Source of the DNA: Bemisia tabaci
Lineage: Eukaryota; Arthropoda; Insecta; Hemiptera; Aleyrodidae
Direction of reading: 5' to 3'
DNA length: 64,000 nucleotides
NCBI RefSeq assembly: GCF_918797505.1
Contig: NC_092796.1
Span: 54,032,851 to 54,096,850, forward strand
The translations under genes and the position numbers were made by a program. This document shows positions 47,645 to 58,700 of this stretch, one piece after another (the first letter of the stretch is position 1; the number at the start of each line of letters is the position of its first letter). The notes under the pieces were generated by a model, which was not told the origin of the DNA, searched no databases, and saw only the letters and a program-made list of their open reading frames with translations.

Positions 47645-49155
47645 CTTGTGCAACCTGATTTATAATTAAATTTATAATTCATTGAGTATTCCGGTACATA
47701 ACCACCTCTACCTTCGGGTGGTAGTAGGGCAAACCTAGACGGTTACTGCTGTAATGATTTTCAAAACTGTTGCGTTCGGTTTTAGTCCTTGAGAAAGTCT
47801 GGAGTCTGGAGTATTGATTAGTTCTTACTATCTAAAAACTTGGTAAATTCACTCTTGTGTTCTGTACCATTTTTTTTTTCATCTCCTCCCCTCGCCCTCT
47901 TCTTTTGTGCGTTTGTATCATAAAAGAAAGATCAATAGAAATATTTTACTAACTGTACATATTTCCTCTATATTTTTGGAATTCCCTTAATATTCCTTCG
48001 TTTTCATACCCATACAGGTATGTGTGTATGTACATGTTGTGGATAGTTAAATATTGCATTGTACAGTCAGAGCAGTTGACCATTCATACTTTTATTTTCA
48101 TCAGATTGGAACGTGAAATGTAATTTTCAATGAATATACGGTCAGTGTGTATATTCTTTTATTTTTTATATCTTTTCGGAAATTGACATTGCCCCTTTTC
48201 CCTGGTAATTAAAGTGAAGTGGATTGTCCATAATAGTTTTTGTTGTGGTGCGTTAATAAGTTTAAATATACTAATGCTGTATCAATGAAAGAAGGGTCAT
48301 AAGGACATTTTGTGAAATCAGCAGATGGCAAACACTTGATGAATATGACAAATTTACTTGTAACTCATTTAATATTATCAGGTGAACGTTCTTCAACTGC
48401 ATCTCAGTCGTTTTTGCACCATACTATACAGATATATGTTTAGTCCCCCTTCTTTGAAAGTTTAAGATTCACAATTACAAATCATCACGATCAACTCAGA
48501 ACATGTTATATCTTAATATTAATTATTAATTTTTGTGATATTCCTAGTAAACAAACGTTTATTACTGTATTATTTTATTGATAATAACAATAAATATTGT
48601 TATATTTTAAGTCATTATAATAATTCTGTATCTATTAACTGTATATCGTAATGTGTTTGTACAAAGAACGTGTACATGTACCTATACATTGTTTGTTTAG
48701 TTGATTTCATTAAACCTATGTTCAAATACATGGAGAATATATTTTACTTTTACTTCTATTTCATCTTCTTCTTTACCCCTCTCTGACATAAAAAAGATAA
48801 CTATGGAGGAAGTTATAAAAGGAATGGAAAATGATAAATGTAAGGAAATGCTAAAATTTATAAAAGTGTGTGAGAAAACTTGGAATACGTATTTTGGGCT
48901 CAATAAAGAGGTATTCTAGTTCAGAATCAACGTATTATTTTTCCAACAGATTCGTTTTAAATTTTTTTGGTGAAAAAAACTTATTAAAGAAAAACGAATG
49001 TTGAAAGGGTTGCATAACTTGCTGTTCGATACTTTTTTTTTTTTTTGTAAAGTTTTAAATCTTGAATGAAAAAGTGCAATCTTAAGTCAACATGCCCTAG
49101 AAACTTTGAATTAACAAAGTATTGCCTTCATTGCATCCTACACATCATGTTCACG
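47645..49155. other. AT-rich stretch, possible 3'-UTR-like end
   Basis: No gene. It carries TGTACATA/TGTACATG words (47956, 48030, 48673) like Pumilio sites, and AATAAA-type words (48590 and others), as seen in long neuronal 3' UTRs. A pair of overlapping 68-72-codon frames on both strands at 48697-48919 comes from a weak inverted symmetry and is not taken as coding. Confidence 0.25.
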
Positions 49156-49157
49156 AC

Positions 49158-49614
49158 ATCACTGAAAAAAAAAGGATTGCTAATTCACCGATTTAGGGTG
49201 GAGCAAAATTTGCTTCACTTCGTAAAGCTTTCTTTTCCGTGCACGGTGTTGAATCAAGTGAACGACTAGCACGAATTGCTACACCAATTTGCTACATCTG
49301 CGCGCCCTCATGCAGTTAATCTTGCATCCAGTGGCTTGGAAGTGTAATTGCATTTTTTGGTATTGGTACTTTTCGAACAGTAAAAATAGCTCAATAGTTA
49401 GGCTGAAATAGCGGAATTTACGGAAAAATAGCGAAATTTACGGAAGAATAACTAAAAAGGTAACAGATGACGTAGCTTTTCAGAGAGCAAAATCACCTAC
49501 CTGCGTGTGTGTAAGTTAGCTGTAATTTGTGTAGCAATTTTACCTGCATTAGCCACACCATGCCATGAAATACCCGCGTGCACGGCAATTTCAGCAATAT
49601 TTTTTTTTCAGTGT
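49158..49614. mobile_element. MITE, family P
   Basis: CACTGAAAAAAAAAGGATTG at the left against CAATATTTTTTTTTCAGTG at the right. The inner blocks CCGTGCACGGTG and CGTGCACGGCAATT are also opposed. Confidence 0.65.
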
Positions 49615-50149
49615 AAATAAAGATGAATTTTTTCCAGTCTTACTTAAAAATATGAATCTGCATTTTCTTCTTTTCATCCTGAACATCTTGAATAATTATG
49701 AGACGTGGCCATGCTTGGAAGAAACCTCTGCCTGCTTTCAATTCTTGAACTATGAAATTCTTATATTCTTTTCCTAAAAAGAAACCAAACAAAAACGATG
49801 GCCTCCAGCCGACGATGTTGGAATTTAACACTAAAGAGCCTTGGCTTTATAAGTATGATTAATCTCCACATTTTCTTTCCTGTCCGAAATCGAGAAAAAT
49901 TGATAGGGGTATGTACAATGTACATGGACTAAAGAGCCTCCCAAAATAAGGGCTGACTTTCGCCCCTTTTTCGGTATTCGATTCAACCATCGAACCAAGG
50001 TTTAAGTGGAAGCTTATAATAACAGAAAACTCAGGAAAAAATTTCAAGATGAGTTTACGAACCGTTTTCGAGTTACAAGGGGGGGGGGGGGCAAAGGGGT
50101 CAAACTCCTACCTTATTTTTCGCTATTTTCTTGTTGAATTGAAGAGCCG

Positions 50150-51110
50150 TGAAGTTCTTGTGAAGTGAAGAAATGCGACGGAAGATTGCAATTGAAATAA
50201 GCCTTCATGCACGCTGGCCTTTTCGATTTCCGTTAAAATTTTTGTAGTCATGAATGCGCTTAAGTGCGCTTCAGCTAGAATTGTATTTAGCAAATGGGTG
50301 GTTTTTATAAGAGGATTATGAATAAACAAGTGGTAAAAACGGAAACAAAATAATATGAACCATGCAAAACGATTCTTCCGATAATGGAACTTGGCTGTTT
50401 TGAAAACGCCTTCATATACGGCGTGATACCACTCGCATTCCGGAGAGTTCAAATAGTTGTATCATTGCGCCTTAGAAATGCGACGGAACATTGCAATTGA
50501 AATGGCCTTCATGCACGCTGGGCGTGTCGATTTCCTTTGACATTTTTGCAGTGGTGAATGCATAGCTGAAGTGCGCTTCAGCTAGAATTGTTTATATCAA
50601 ATGGGTAATTTTTACAGGAGGATTATAAATAAACAAGTGGTTAGAAACGGAAACAAAATAATATGAACTATGCAAAACGACGATTCTTCCGATAACGGAA
50701 CTTGGCTGTTTTGAAAACGCCTTCAAATACGGCGTGATACCTCACGCATTCCGGAGAGTTCAAATAGTTGTATCATTGCGCCTTAGAAATGCGACGGAAG
50801 ATTGCAATTGAAATGGCCTTCATGCACGCTGGCCTTTTCGATTTTCGTTAATATTTTTGCAGTCATGAATGCGCTTAAGTGCGCTTCAGCTAGATTTGTA
50901 TTTAGCAAATGGGTGGTTTTTCTACGAGGATTAAAAATAAACAAGTGGTACGGAATATAACTAAAACGATAATCCGGGTATCGGAACTTGGCTGATTTGA
51001 AAACGCCTTCAAATGCGGCGTGATACCTCACGCATTCCGGAGAGTTCAAATAGTTGTATCATTGCGCCGTATGAATGTGACGGAAGATTTAAATGGAAAT
51101 AGCCTTCACG
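50150..51110. repeat. ~300-bp tandem repeat, three and a half copies
   Basis: Units begin GAAATGCGACGGAAGATTGC at ~50173, 50477 and 50788 and GAATGTGACGGAAGAT at 51073 (spacings ~304, 311, 285). Each unit carries CTTCATGCACGCTGG, AGTGCGCTTCAGCTAG, AAATAAACAAGTGGT and CGCATTCCGGAGAGTTCAAA. The minus strand has frames of 88-109 codons in two units, opening MNSPEC. Their shared reading follows from the repeat itself; one unit lacks it. Preceded by a G-run at 50082. Confidence 0.9.
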
Positions 51111-51241
51111 CAGGTTCGCCACATTCCATCTCGGGCCCTGGTACCAGTTGGCGGCATGGAGTGAGGTTGGAGATCTTTTCTGATCAGAATTGAAAAGAAC
51201 AAGAACAGATATATCGATTGTCAGTTCGGATAATATCCAAG

Positions 51242-51367
51242 ACAGAAGCCAAGATAGCACAATAGGTTACTCTCGCTATCTTAGATTTTGAAATTATGAA
51301 AATGTGACTGGAACTTGGAGCTTCTCGTCAAAAACACACCGATATCAAGTTGTACCAAAATCGATCA
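51242..51367. repeat. ~125-bp repeat, copy 1
   Basis: GCCAAGATAGCACAATAGG ... CTCGCTATCTTAGATTTTGA ... AAAATCGATCAAAC. Related to the two copies at 51945-52197. Confidence 0.7.
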
Positions 51368-51400
51368 AACAGGAGCGATACATCGTAGGATCTGTACCTA

Positions 51401-51661
51401 CTGCCGTGCCAAGGAAGAACGCCGTATAAACACTCGAGAGTTGCCAAATTTCCTCGAATAAAACATGTATTTCAGACAACATTCATGCATATTTTTCCTT
51501 AAAATGTTCAGATAACTTATATGTAGATAAAATTGCGTGCAAAATTGTCTGAAAATTTTGAAGAAAACAAATATTCACAATTTTTCTAATAATTGCGATT
51601 TTTATCGAAGGAAACTTGGCAACGCCTGAAGGTTCATCGGCGTTCTTCCTTAGCACGGCAG
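51401..51661. mobile_element. MITE, family L copy 4
   Basis: CTGCCGTGCCAAGGAAGAAC and GTTCTTCCTTAGCACGGCAG are essentially perfect inverses. Arms continue with GCCGTATAAACACTCGAGAG and GCCTGAAGGTTCATCGGC. Confidence 0.88.
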
Positions 51662-51944
51662 TGTAGAACTCTGTACAGTGGTAAACGGTAGCTACCAGGC
51701 TATTTGCAAACGTCAGTGCGCCTACATTTTCGTTTGATACTGTGCAATACTTCTGAGGCGGAATAGTTGCTCAGAGCGCCTTTTAGAGCATTGCGTCGAC
51801 TTGCTGCTGAGAGGGGATCACGATTGCCGCTGAGATTTAACTTTGGAGCACATGTGCAGCTAAACATTTCCTGATAACACCGACGGTGGGTTCAAAATAT
51901 TCGTGTCTCAATTTGCCACGTTGCAAGTTTGGATAGTCTCGAAG

Positions 51945-52197
51945 GCGCCAAGATAGCATATTAGCTTACTCTCGCCATCTCAGATTTTGAAATCATGAAA
52001 ATGTGACTTGCACTTCGAGTTTCTCGTTAAAATTACCCCCGATACCGAGTTTCACAAAAATCGATCGGACAATAGAGCCGAGCCAGCATTTTAGGCCACT
52101 TTCGCCATCTCGGATTTTCGAATTTTGAAAATTTGAGTCGAAATTTAAGTTTCCCGTCAATCAATGCCACTTGCTACCAAGTTTCATCAAAACTATT
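51945..52197. repeat. ~125-bp tandem repeat, copies 2 and 3
   Basis: Two head-to-tail units, each with CGCCATCTC[AG]GATTTT, a GAAAATxTGA word, GTTTC[TC]CGT and an A[GA]TTTCA..AAAA close. Confidence 0.7.
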
Positions 52198-52315
52198 TTA
52201 CCAACTATTTTATAATAAGCAGTGAAAAGCTTGCAACCGCAATAATGCGGGAAACGCAGCATGAACACTTAAATATCTGTCGTGATTTTTTCAAGATACG
52301 ATTAAAAATGGACCG

Positions 52316-52543
52316 CCAGAGAGGAACAAGCCACATCAGCTATTGCCAAATTCAACTGAGCAATTCAATTTTTTACGAGATAACGTTTTTGTGGATTCCT
52401 TTGAAAATTTTAAGGTACTTGCTTCCTGCTATTGAAAAAATTCGCTGAAATTTGCACAAAAATCCGCACAACCGTTCTCGTGTAAAAAATTGAATTGCCA
52501 AATTAAATTTGGCAATAGTTGATGTGGCTTGGTTCCTTTCTGT
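52316..52543. mobile_element. MITE, family M copy 2
   Basis: CAGAGAGGAACAAGCCACAT plus CAGCTATTGCCAAATT opposes TTTGGCAATAGTTGATGTGG plus CTTGGTTCCTTTCTG. Confidence 0.85.
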
Positions 52544-52693
52544 TTAACGCGGTACAAATATCTTTTAACTTTAATTGTTCCCCCTTTTAAAAGACATGAT
52601 CACCAGAAACAGTTTCTTTGCCTTTCGTGTTTAATTATTTCCCTCATTACCGTTAATCCTATACTTTCCATTAAGTTTTCTACTAGTTAAACT

Positions 52694-52957
52694 AATATCG
52701 ACGGTGTAAGTCGGCAATCACATAACTCGTTTCCGGTGTCTGAAAATCTCTGCCTCTATGTCATTTGTTTAAAAGAGAACAAGTAGACATCATTCCTTGA
52801 AGTTTATGTAGAATTTTCGTCGCACAGAGAAAAAAAAACCACGGCAGTCTTAGAGAATTGCCGTCGAGCAGTTTTCCGTTTCCAAAATAAAATATGACAG
52901 AAAATCTGCGACATCGCAAACCGAGTTATGTGATTGCCGACTTACACCGTCGATATG
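52694..52957. mobile_element. MITE, family I copy 2
   Basis: Ends ATATCGACGGTGTAAGTCGG and CCGACTTACACCGTCGATAT, then CAATCACATAACTCG. The interior matches the copy at 12363 closely. It lies ~130 bp upstream of the possible first pickpocket exon. Confidence 0.93.
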
Positions 52958-53087
52958 CTCTTTCTTGGCAACACTGATGAGAAGTCTAGTCTCGGTTTAG
53001 GAAAAGAATAAGTTCCTGTTAGCAGACATCACTGTAGGTAGCGTCATTTTTTGCTGACAGTGCCCAACTCGGCCGTTTAAATAAACC

Positions 53088-53135
53088 ATGAATCTACAGA
53101 CAAGTCGGCTGAAAGTAGTGAAGTGTTTACAATGG
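53088..53135 (+). CDS. Possible first coding exon of the pickpocket gene
   Basis: ATG (context AAACCATGA) followed by 16 codons (MNLQTSRLKVVKCLQW) and a consensus donor TGG|GTAAGT in phase 0. That fits the phase-0 acceptor at 55503. Joined directly, the cytoplasmic N-terminus would be unusually short and would lack the HG motif expected before TM1, so an intervening exon is likely if this belongs to the gene. Support is positional only. Confidence 0.3.
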
Positions 53136-53889
53136 GTAAGTATTGTTTAAGAGATGTTTGCTCTCTTTAATTTCCAAGTCTTCGGCGCTTCAAGACTCCC
53201 ACCTCCGAGCTGATTACAATCTCATTTCTACCGACGGATGAGAGGTTCGCCTCAAATATCCTCCCATCCCCTTCTTTTTCCCTCTGAAAAGTCAAACTTA
53301 ACCAGTCTTTCCCCGTTCTCCGTAAAATAACAGACGGCGCACATTGTAGCTTAATCGTTTGCTCTCGTCTTTCGATCTTTCTAGTCTATCAGTGCGGTTC
53401 GATTACAACTTTCATGGTGCTTTGAGCCACTATCTCTTACTTGTATAATTTTTTATCATGTGTAATGACAAAGAATTGAATCACAAGCTAATTTCAAATC
53501 TCTTGATCCGTTAGCCAAAATGATCGCCAGTTTATGGCAGGAATATTGTTTGAAAACTCTATACATGGGCTTAGATACGTTGCTGATTCCAAAAGGCCTT
53601 TTATTGAGCGGTAGGTCTGCGTGTGACCGTTAAAAAAAGCACTAGCCCTCTGAAAATCCAGATACGGTCATGAAATTGTATATGGTAACACTTGTAGTAA
53701 GCCTCCTGAAAAAACTAATGAAAACCGTGACTGAGGGCTCGTTTGTAAAAACAAAGTGATAACTCTTAAAAACCATTCATCAATTTCGACCTGGTTTGAA
53801 AACCCTAAATCTCTAATTATCTTTGTTACCTATATCACATCTTCTCGTATAAATCTCTTACGGGATGATCTGAAATCGGTAATTCAGGA

Positions 53890-54640
53890 TTGCGCGAAAG
53901 GACTTACAGGATTGGGCGAAAACGGCACAAGGATTGCGCAAATAGAAACCTGAACATCAGCTTCAGAAATGCGCGACTTTAAAATGTAGTTGATTTAAAG
54001 TAAAAGTTTGGCAACACAGGAAACAGGTGGAAAATAAACGCATTTTCATGTCAACGCTAGTTTAGGTTATTTTGTTGACAAGTCATCGATGTCTTACTTT
54101 CTGATGATAAATGAAGTGAAAAGATTGAAAAATGGTCGTGGGCATAAAGAACTATCTTAAATTTTCTCGGGAAAAATATGTAATCGGGAGAAAGGAGGCA
54201 ACGTTGGAATGCTCATACGGCGTCGAACCACAACACGGGCCTTACAAGAACTATTAACGATGCCGCGATTATTCTAACAAGAGTTAAGAAAATCGCGCCG
54301 AACACAGGGCAGCCGGCGCGCGGCGTTAAACGTATCAACGCCTGCAAGACTGTGGGAATACTTTACGCATTGCGCCAAATGGTGCGATCGGCGTCAAGCC
54401 CATATTAGCGCCTACAAGACTGCATGAATACTTCTCGCATTACGTCAAACGCAATGCAGTCGGTCAGTTGGTGTGAAACACACATTAGTGCCTACAAGAT
54501 TTGGGAATGCTGGAGGACCGCGAGTTATCATTCTTGACTTTTTGCTTTAGTTTTTACTATAATTAAAGGAAAAATATGTAACCACAATGTAACTATTCAG
54601 AAACTCGGATGATTGTTAATTTTTTTTTTGTTACATTAAA
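53890..54640. repeat. Dispersed 0.7-kb repeat N copy 2
   Basis: Second copy of the unit at 28170, same orientation, with the tandem GCCTACAAGA...TACTT units near 54345, 54410 and 54490. It lies in the interval between the possible first and second pickpocket exons. Confidence 0.75.
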
Positions 54641-55502
54641 AGAAAATAGATCTAACAAAAATATCGCGTCAAAATTTTCGATACTTTTATTTGAGATCAT
54701 TTAAATGAACTCGCAGAAACTTTTTAGAAAAACTGTGTGTAGTTTTTTACAAACATTTATTAAAAATAAAACATAAAAGTGGTGCATAACGTTGCAATCA
54801 GAAATAGGTAAATAGACGCTTCTTTTGGATGTGCCCGTGGCCGTCGGGTTTTAAATCCATTCATCTCTTTAAAAACTCTAGTGGGAAACTTTAGTAGGAC
54901 TTTAAAGTGTACTTTTTTTCAGTGGTTGGCCACACACCCTTAACTCACTTTTTAAATATCCATGAAAGCTCTCTGGGCCATTCGTGCTACGAGGGCTATC
55001 CATCGTAGAGAGACATGCCCGTAAGTAAGGAGGAAATGAACAGTTTTCCACAATGTAATTATCCACCACAAACTATCAGGGTTGCCAGATTAACGCTGCC
55101 TCGTTAAAAATTGAATATTCGCGCACACGCACGAGTTTTCAGTACCAGAGGATTTCTCGCATTCTTATGCATCTCCAAAAAGGTAAAGAATATGGGGAAT
55201 TCGCACAATCCTATCGCTGCCTTTGAAATCTACACGCTAAATCATTAAAAATCTGAAGAAAACACCCAAGAAATGTTTCGTTCAATACACTGGCCTCTTA
55301 TAATATAGACGTGAATCAATATTTATCGATCTTCATTTCAGCATTGAAAAATATGAAAAATCAAACGCAACAGTTTGGCCTTCACCCATGGTGCTTTTTA
55401 TAAGAAAATCCTTTAAAAAAATGCAATTTGCAAGACGTGTCCGCGAAGATGATTTTTCATTTCTCTTTATTTATTTTTTTTTTTCTTCTTTTTTTGCACG
55501 AG

Positions 55503-55711
55503 GATAGTGGTGTATGGTGTTGCCTGCTAGTGTGCGCCGCCATTTGGATTTTGTATCAAGTTTTCGAGTTGTGGCTTGTTTTCTCAATCGGGCCAACTCA
55601 GATCGTCGTAGACAACCCTCGTTACCCACTGGCAAAGATTGATTTCCCGGCTGTCACAATTTGTCCCATCAACAAAGTCATGTACTCCAAGGTCCTTGCG
55701 CACATGGATAC
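55503..55711 (+). CDS. Pickpocket exon with TM1 and FPAVTIC motif
   Basis: The acceptor is either TTTTTTGCACGAG|GAT (phase 0, used here) or the AG five bases later. The donor is GATAC|GTAAGA. It encodes the first membrane helix, then IGPTQIVVDNPRYPLAKIDF and PAVTICPINKVMYSKV. The last two bases complete a threonine codon with the next exon. Confidence 0.82.
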
Positions 55712-58700
55712 GTAAGATCCTTACAGAGAAAAATACAAAATTCGTCGAATAGTCGTCGCACAAAGGATCAAGCCGATAGGAGAGACTGGAAAAAATTTGG
55801 AAACTTTAAAAGCTCATATATCTCCGTTCACACAAATTGTTAAGGTTCTAAAAGTGGATCCATTGGTTTTCTCGAAAAATTCTTTTCTAGAAACATCCCT
55901 TAAAGTTTAAATTGTGACGAAATAAACATCAAAATTTGCAGTTTTAGTCAAAAATTTCATGTCCGATCTCTGTAATTGACTCCATCCTCTGTGCGTCGCT
56001 TGCTTACAGAAAATCACGATTTAATTTCCAGTATAACTGGATTGCATTTTGCAAAAAGGAACCACCAGCATTGCAATGTTGCTAAGATTGTGCAACTTCT
56101 TTTGCCTTGGAGGAAAAACCCGATTTTCCATTAATAGTTTCTATTTTACTCGCTAAAAACTGTAAATTTAAGACAAAAATTACCATCTAAATTTCATAGT
56201 TTTTCACGATTTCCGCAATTTTATTGCAAAAGATGAAATTGCACAATCTTAGCATCATTGCAATGCTGAGGGTTCCTTTTTGCAAAATGCAATCCAACTT
56301 ATATGACTTGTATACCGTCACCTTCCGGCCAAAGTATCACAAGCGTCACGCGACGCGACGTTTCAAAATTTCTGCCGCCATTTTTTTTTTTTACAGAGAA
56401 ATTGTTGGTTGAATCTATTTGAAAATTTCACTGAATTTTATGAGCAGCAGAAAGAAAATTCAGTGAATTTTTCGGACAGCTTCGTTGAACAATTTCTCTG
56501 TGAAAAAATAAAATGGCGGCGGAAATTTTGAGACGTCGCATGCCGCTTGTGATATATTGGCCGGAAGGTAACGATACGTGATGGGGTCTTAGGCAAACGG
56601 TTCTTTGAGGTGGAATGACAACAAAACTATCCCTTAGCTTTCAGGAATTACTTTTGGAAAGAGTTCCAAAAATTCCAAGAATTCACTCTTCGATAGCCAG
56701 CTATGGAAACGTTTTAGTTCAAAAGCTCATGATTTTGCTTTTAAAGCAAATTATGACTTGAAATTTAAATAAAATGTTTTTGAGAGTTTTAGAAAGTGTT
56801 CAGCACCGAAAACAATCCACGATCAGCACACCATTGAATAGTTTGAGTTTCCATCTTAATTATAATTGCCCATAACTATGTCTCAAAATGGTGATAAATT
56901 CAGAAAATTATACGGATCTCCTATCATATGACGTACATAAATAAATGCTGATATTTTTTGATAATATGATTCGTCTCATTTCTTGCTACAATTTCAGTTG
57001 CTTTTTTCTCGGTATTCCTATTTTTAAAATTTTGTTAAGACAGGAAATATGTTCCCATCGCAGGTACTCTACCTTTTGCATTGTGTATTCAAGCACTTAT
57101 AACAGATATGTCACCAGATTTTGCCATCAGACGGAAACGAAATGAAGTATTCATTGTATATTTTCAGGATTTTTGACCGAAATGACCGAACCAACAGAGA
57201 AAACTTTATTCATTCAATGGTTGCCATGTCTTTGATGCGCTATCCATACTATGACAATCCGGCGAATTATTTACAGAACAAAACAGCATACATACTGAAC
57301 AACAGTGAACTAGATAAGCTCATGCAAAAGGTGAATTCACTTTTATTCTTATTTCAGATTTTTGAACCGTTCTTTAATCGCATTTATGGTAAAGTCAGGC
57401 GAAAACTTTATGTCTTTCGGTGGAGGCCTAAAGTCAATACCCACATCGAAAAAACTAGGTTGGGGTTTAAAATATCGATTTTTAGTGATCGACGCTGAAA
57501 CATTTTGATTGTTACATTATTAGCCACACAGCACTATACTTTGTGGCTAAATGCAACAATTTTTGTTGCGTGGCGCCACGAGGCGTGGCTAAATAAACAG
57601 ATACCCATCGGGGAATAATATACTATATTAATAATGTTCTGGGCGGTTGAGCTAAAACGTTCCTGATACTGGTAAATCAAAACAATTCCGAACTCCAACT
57701 TCGAATTCCCCTTTTCTCGTCATCAAACTTTAATTTGCTCTCCATACTGGAATAAAAACATGGCGGATTTCATTAGAAGTATTGTAAATTCTATCACACT
57801 GGAAAAAAAAAACACATTGGATCTAGAGTCCAGAACTCCAGGGTCATTCCATTGTAACGGGTGTGACAACAATTTAACTTTAAACAAGAATTTGAACTCT
57901 TTCTTGGGGTTTAATTAAAAAATGATCTGCAGCAGCAGAAAGAACTTTTTTTATAGATCATTTCAGTTTATCAGAAATTGTTTTTACTTTGTTCCATTCC
58001 TCAGAAAAAATTAAAAGGCATGCGTAACGGGTGTGACCGATTTTGGAAGTGAGTTTTTCCTCAGTGAGTGTAAAGTGGAAACTCAGCGAATTTCATGAAT
58101 GTAAAAATCTGATTAAATTATATGATGAAGCCAAGGGTTTTTGCTTCAACTGCCGATGATCCGTTTTCGATTATCTGTTTTTCTTTCCTTGAAAAACGGG
58201 AAAGTTTGCGTAACGGGTGTGACGTAACGGGTGTGACAGATTGTCTCTCTGAGGTCCATCATTTCTGATAGAGTTTAAAAGTTAAAAAACTTACTTTTCT
58301 TCTCATACTCTTATTGTAGGCAATCCTAATCAGTAAATCAATCAACAGTTTGACGCATTTTAATGTAGAACAAGCCAAAACTACAGTTTGCTACACGGTG
58401 TCCCAGACCTACCGTTTGCGTCACGGGTGTGACGTAACGGGTGTGACGTAACGGGTGTGACACATTGTCTCTCTGAGGTCCATCATTTTTGAGAGAGTTT
58501 AAAAGTTAAAAAACTTACTTTTCTTCTCATACTCGTATTGTAGGCAATCCTAAGCAGTAAATCAATCTGCAATATGACGCATTTTAATGTAGAACATGCC
58601 AAAACTACATTTTTCTAGAGGGTGGCCCAGACTTACCGTCCCAGGGCTTTTCTTCGGGTAGCCCAGGATTCCCCTTTCGTCCCCGCGGTCCTAGACCTCG

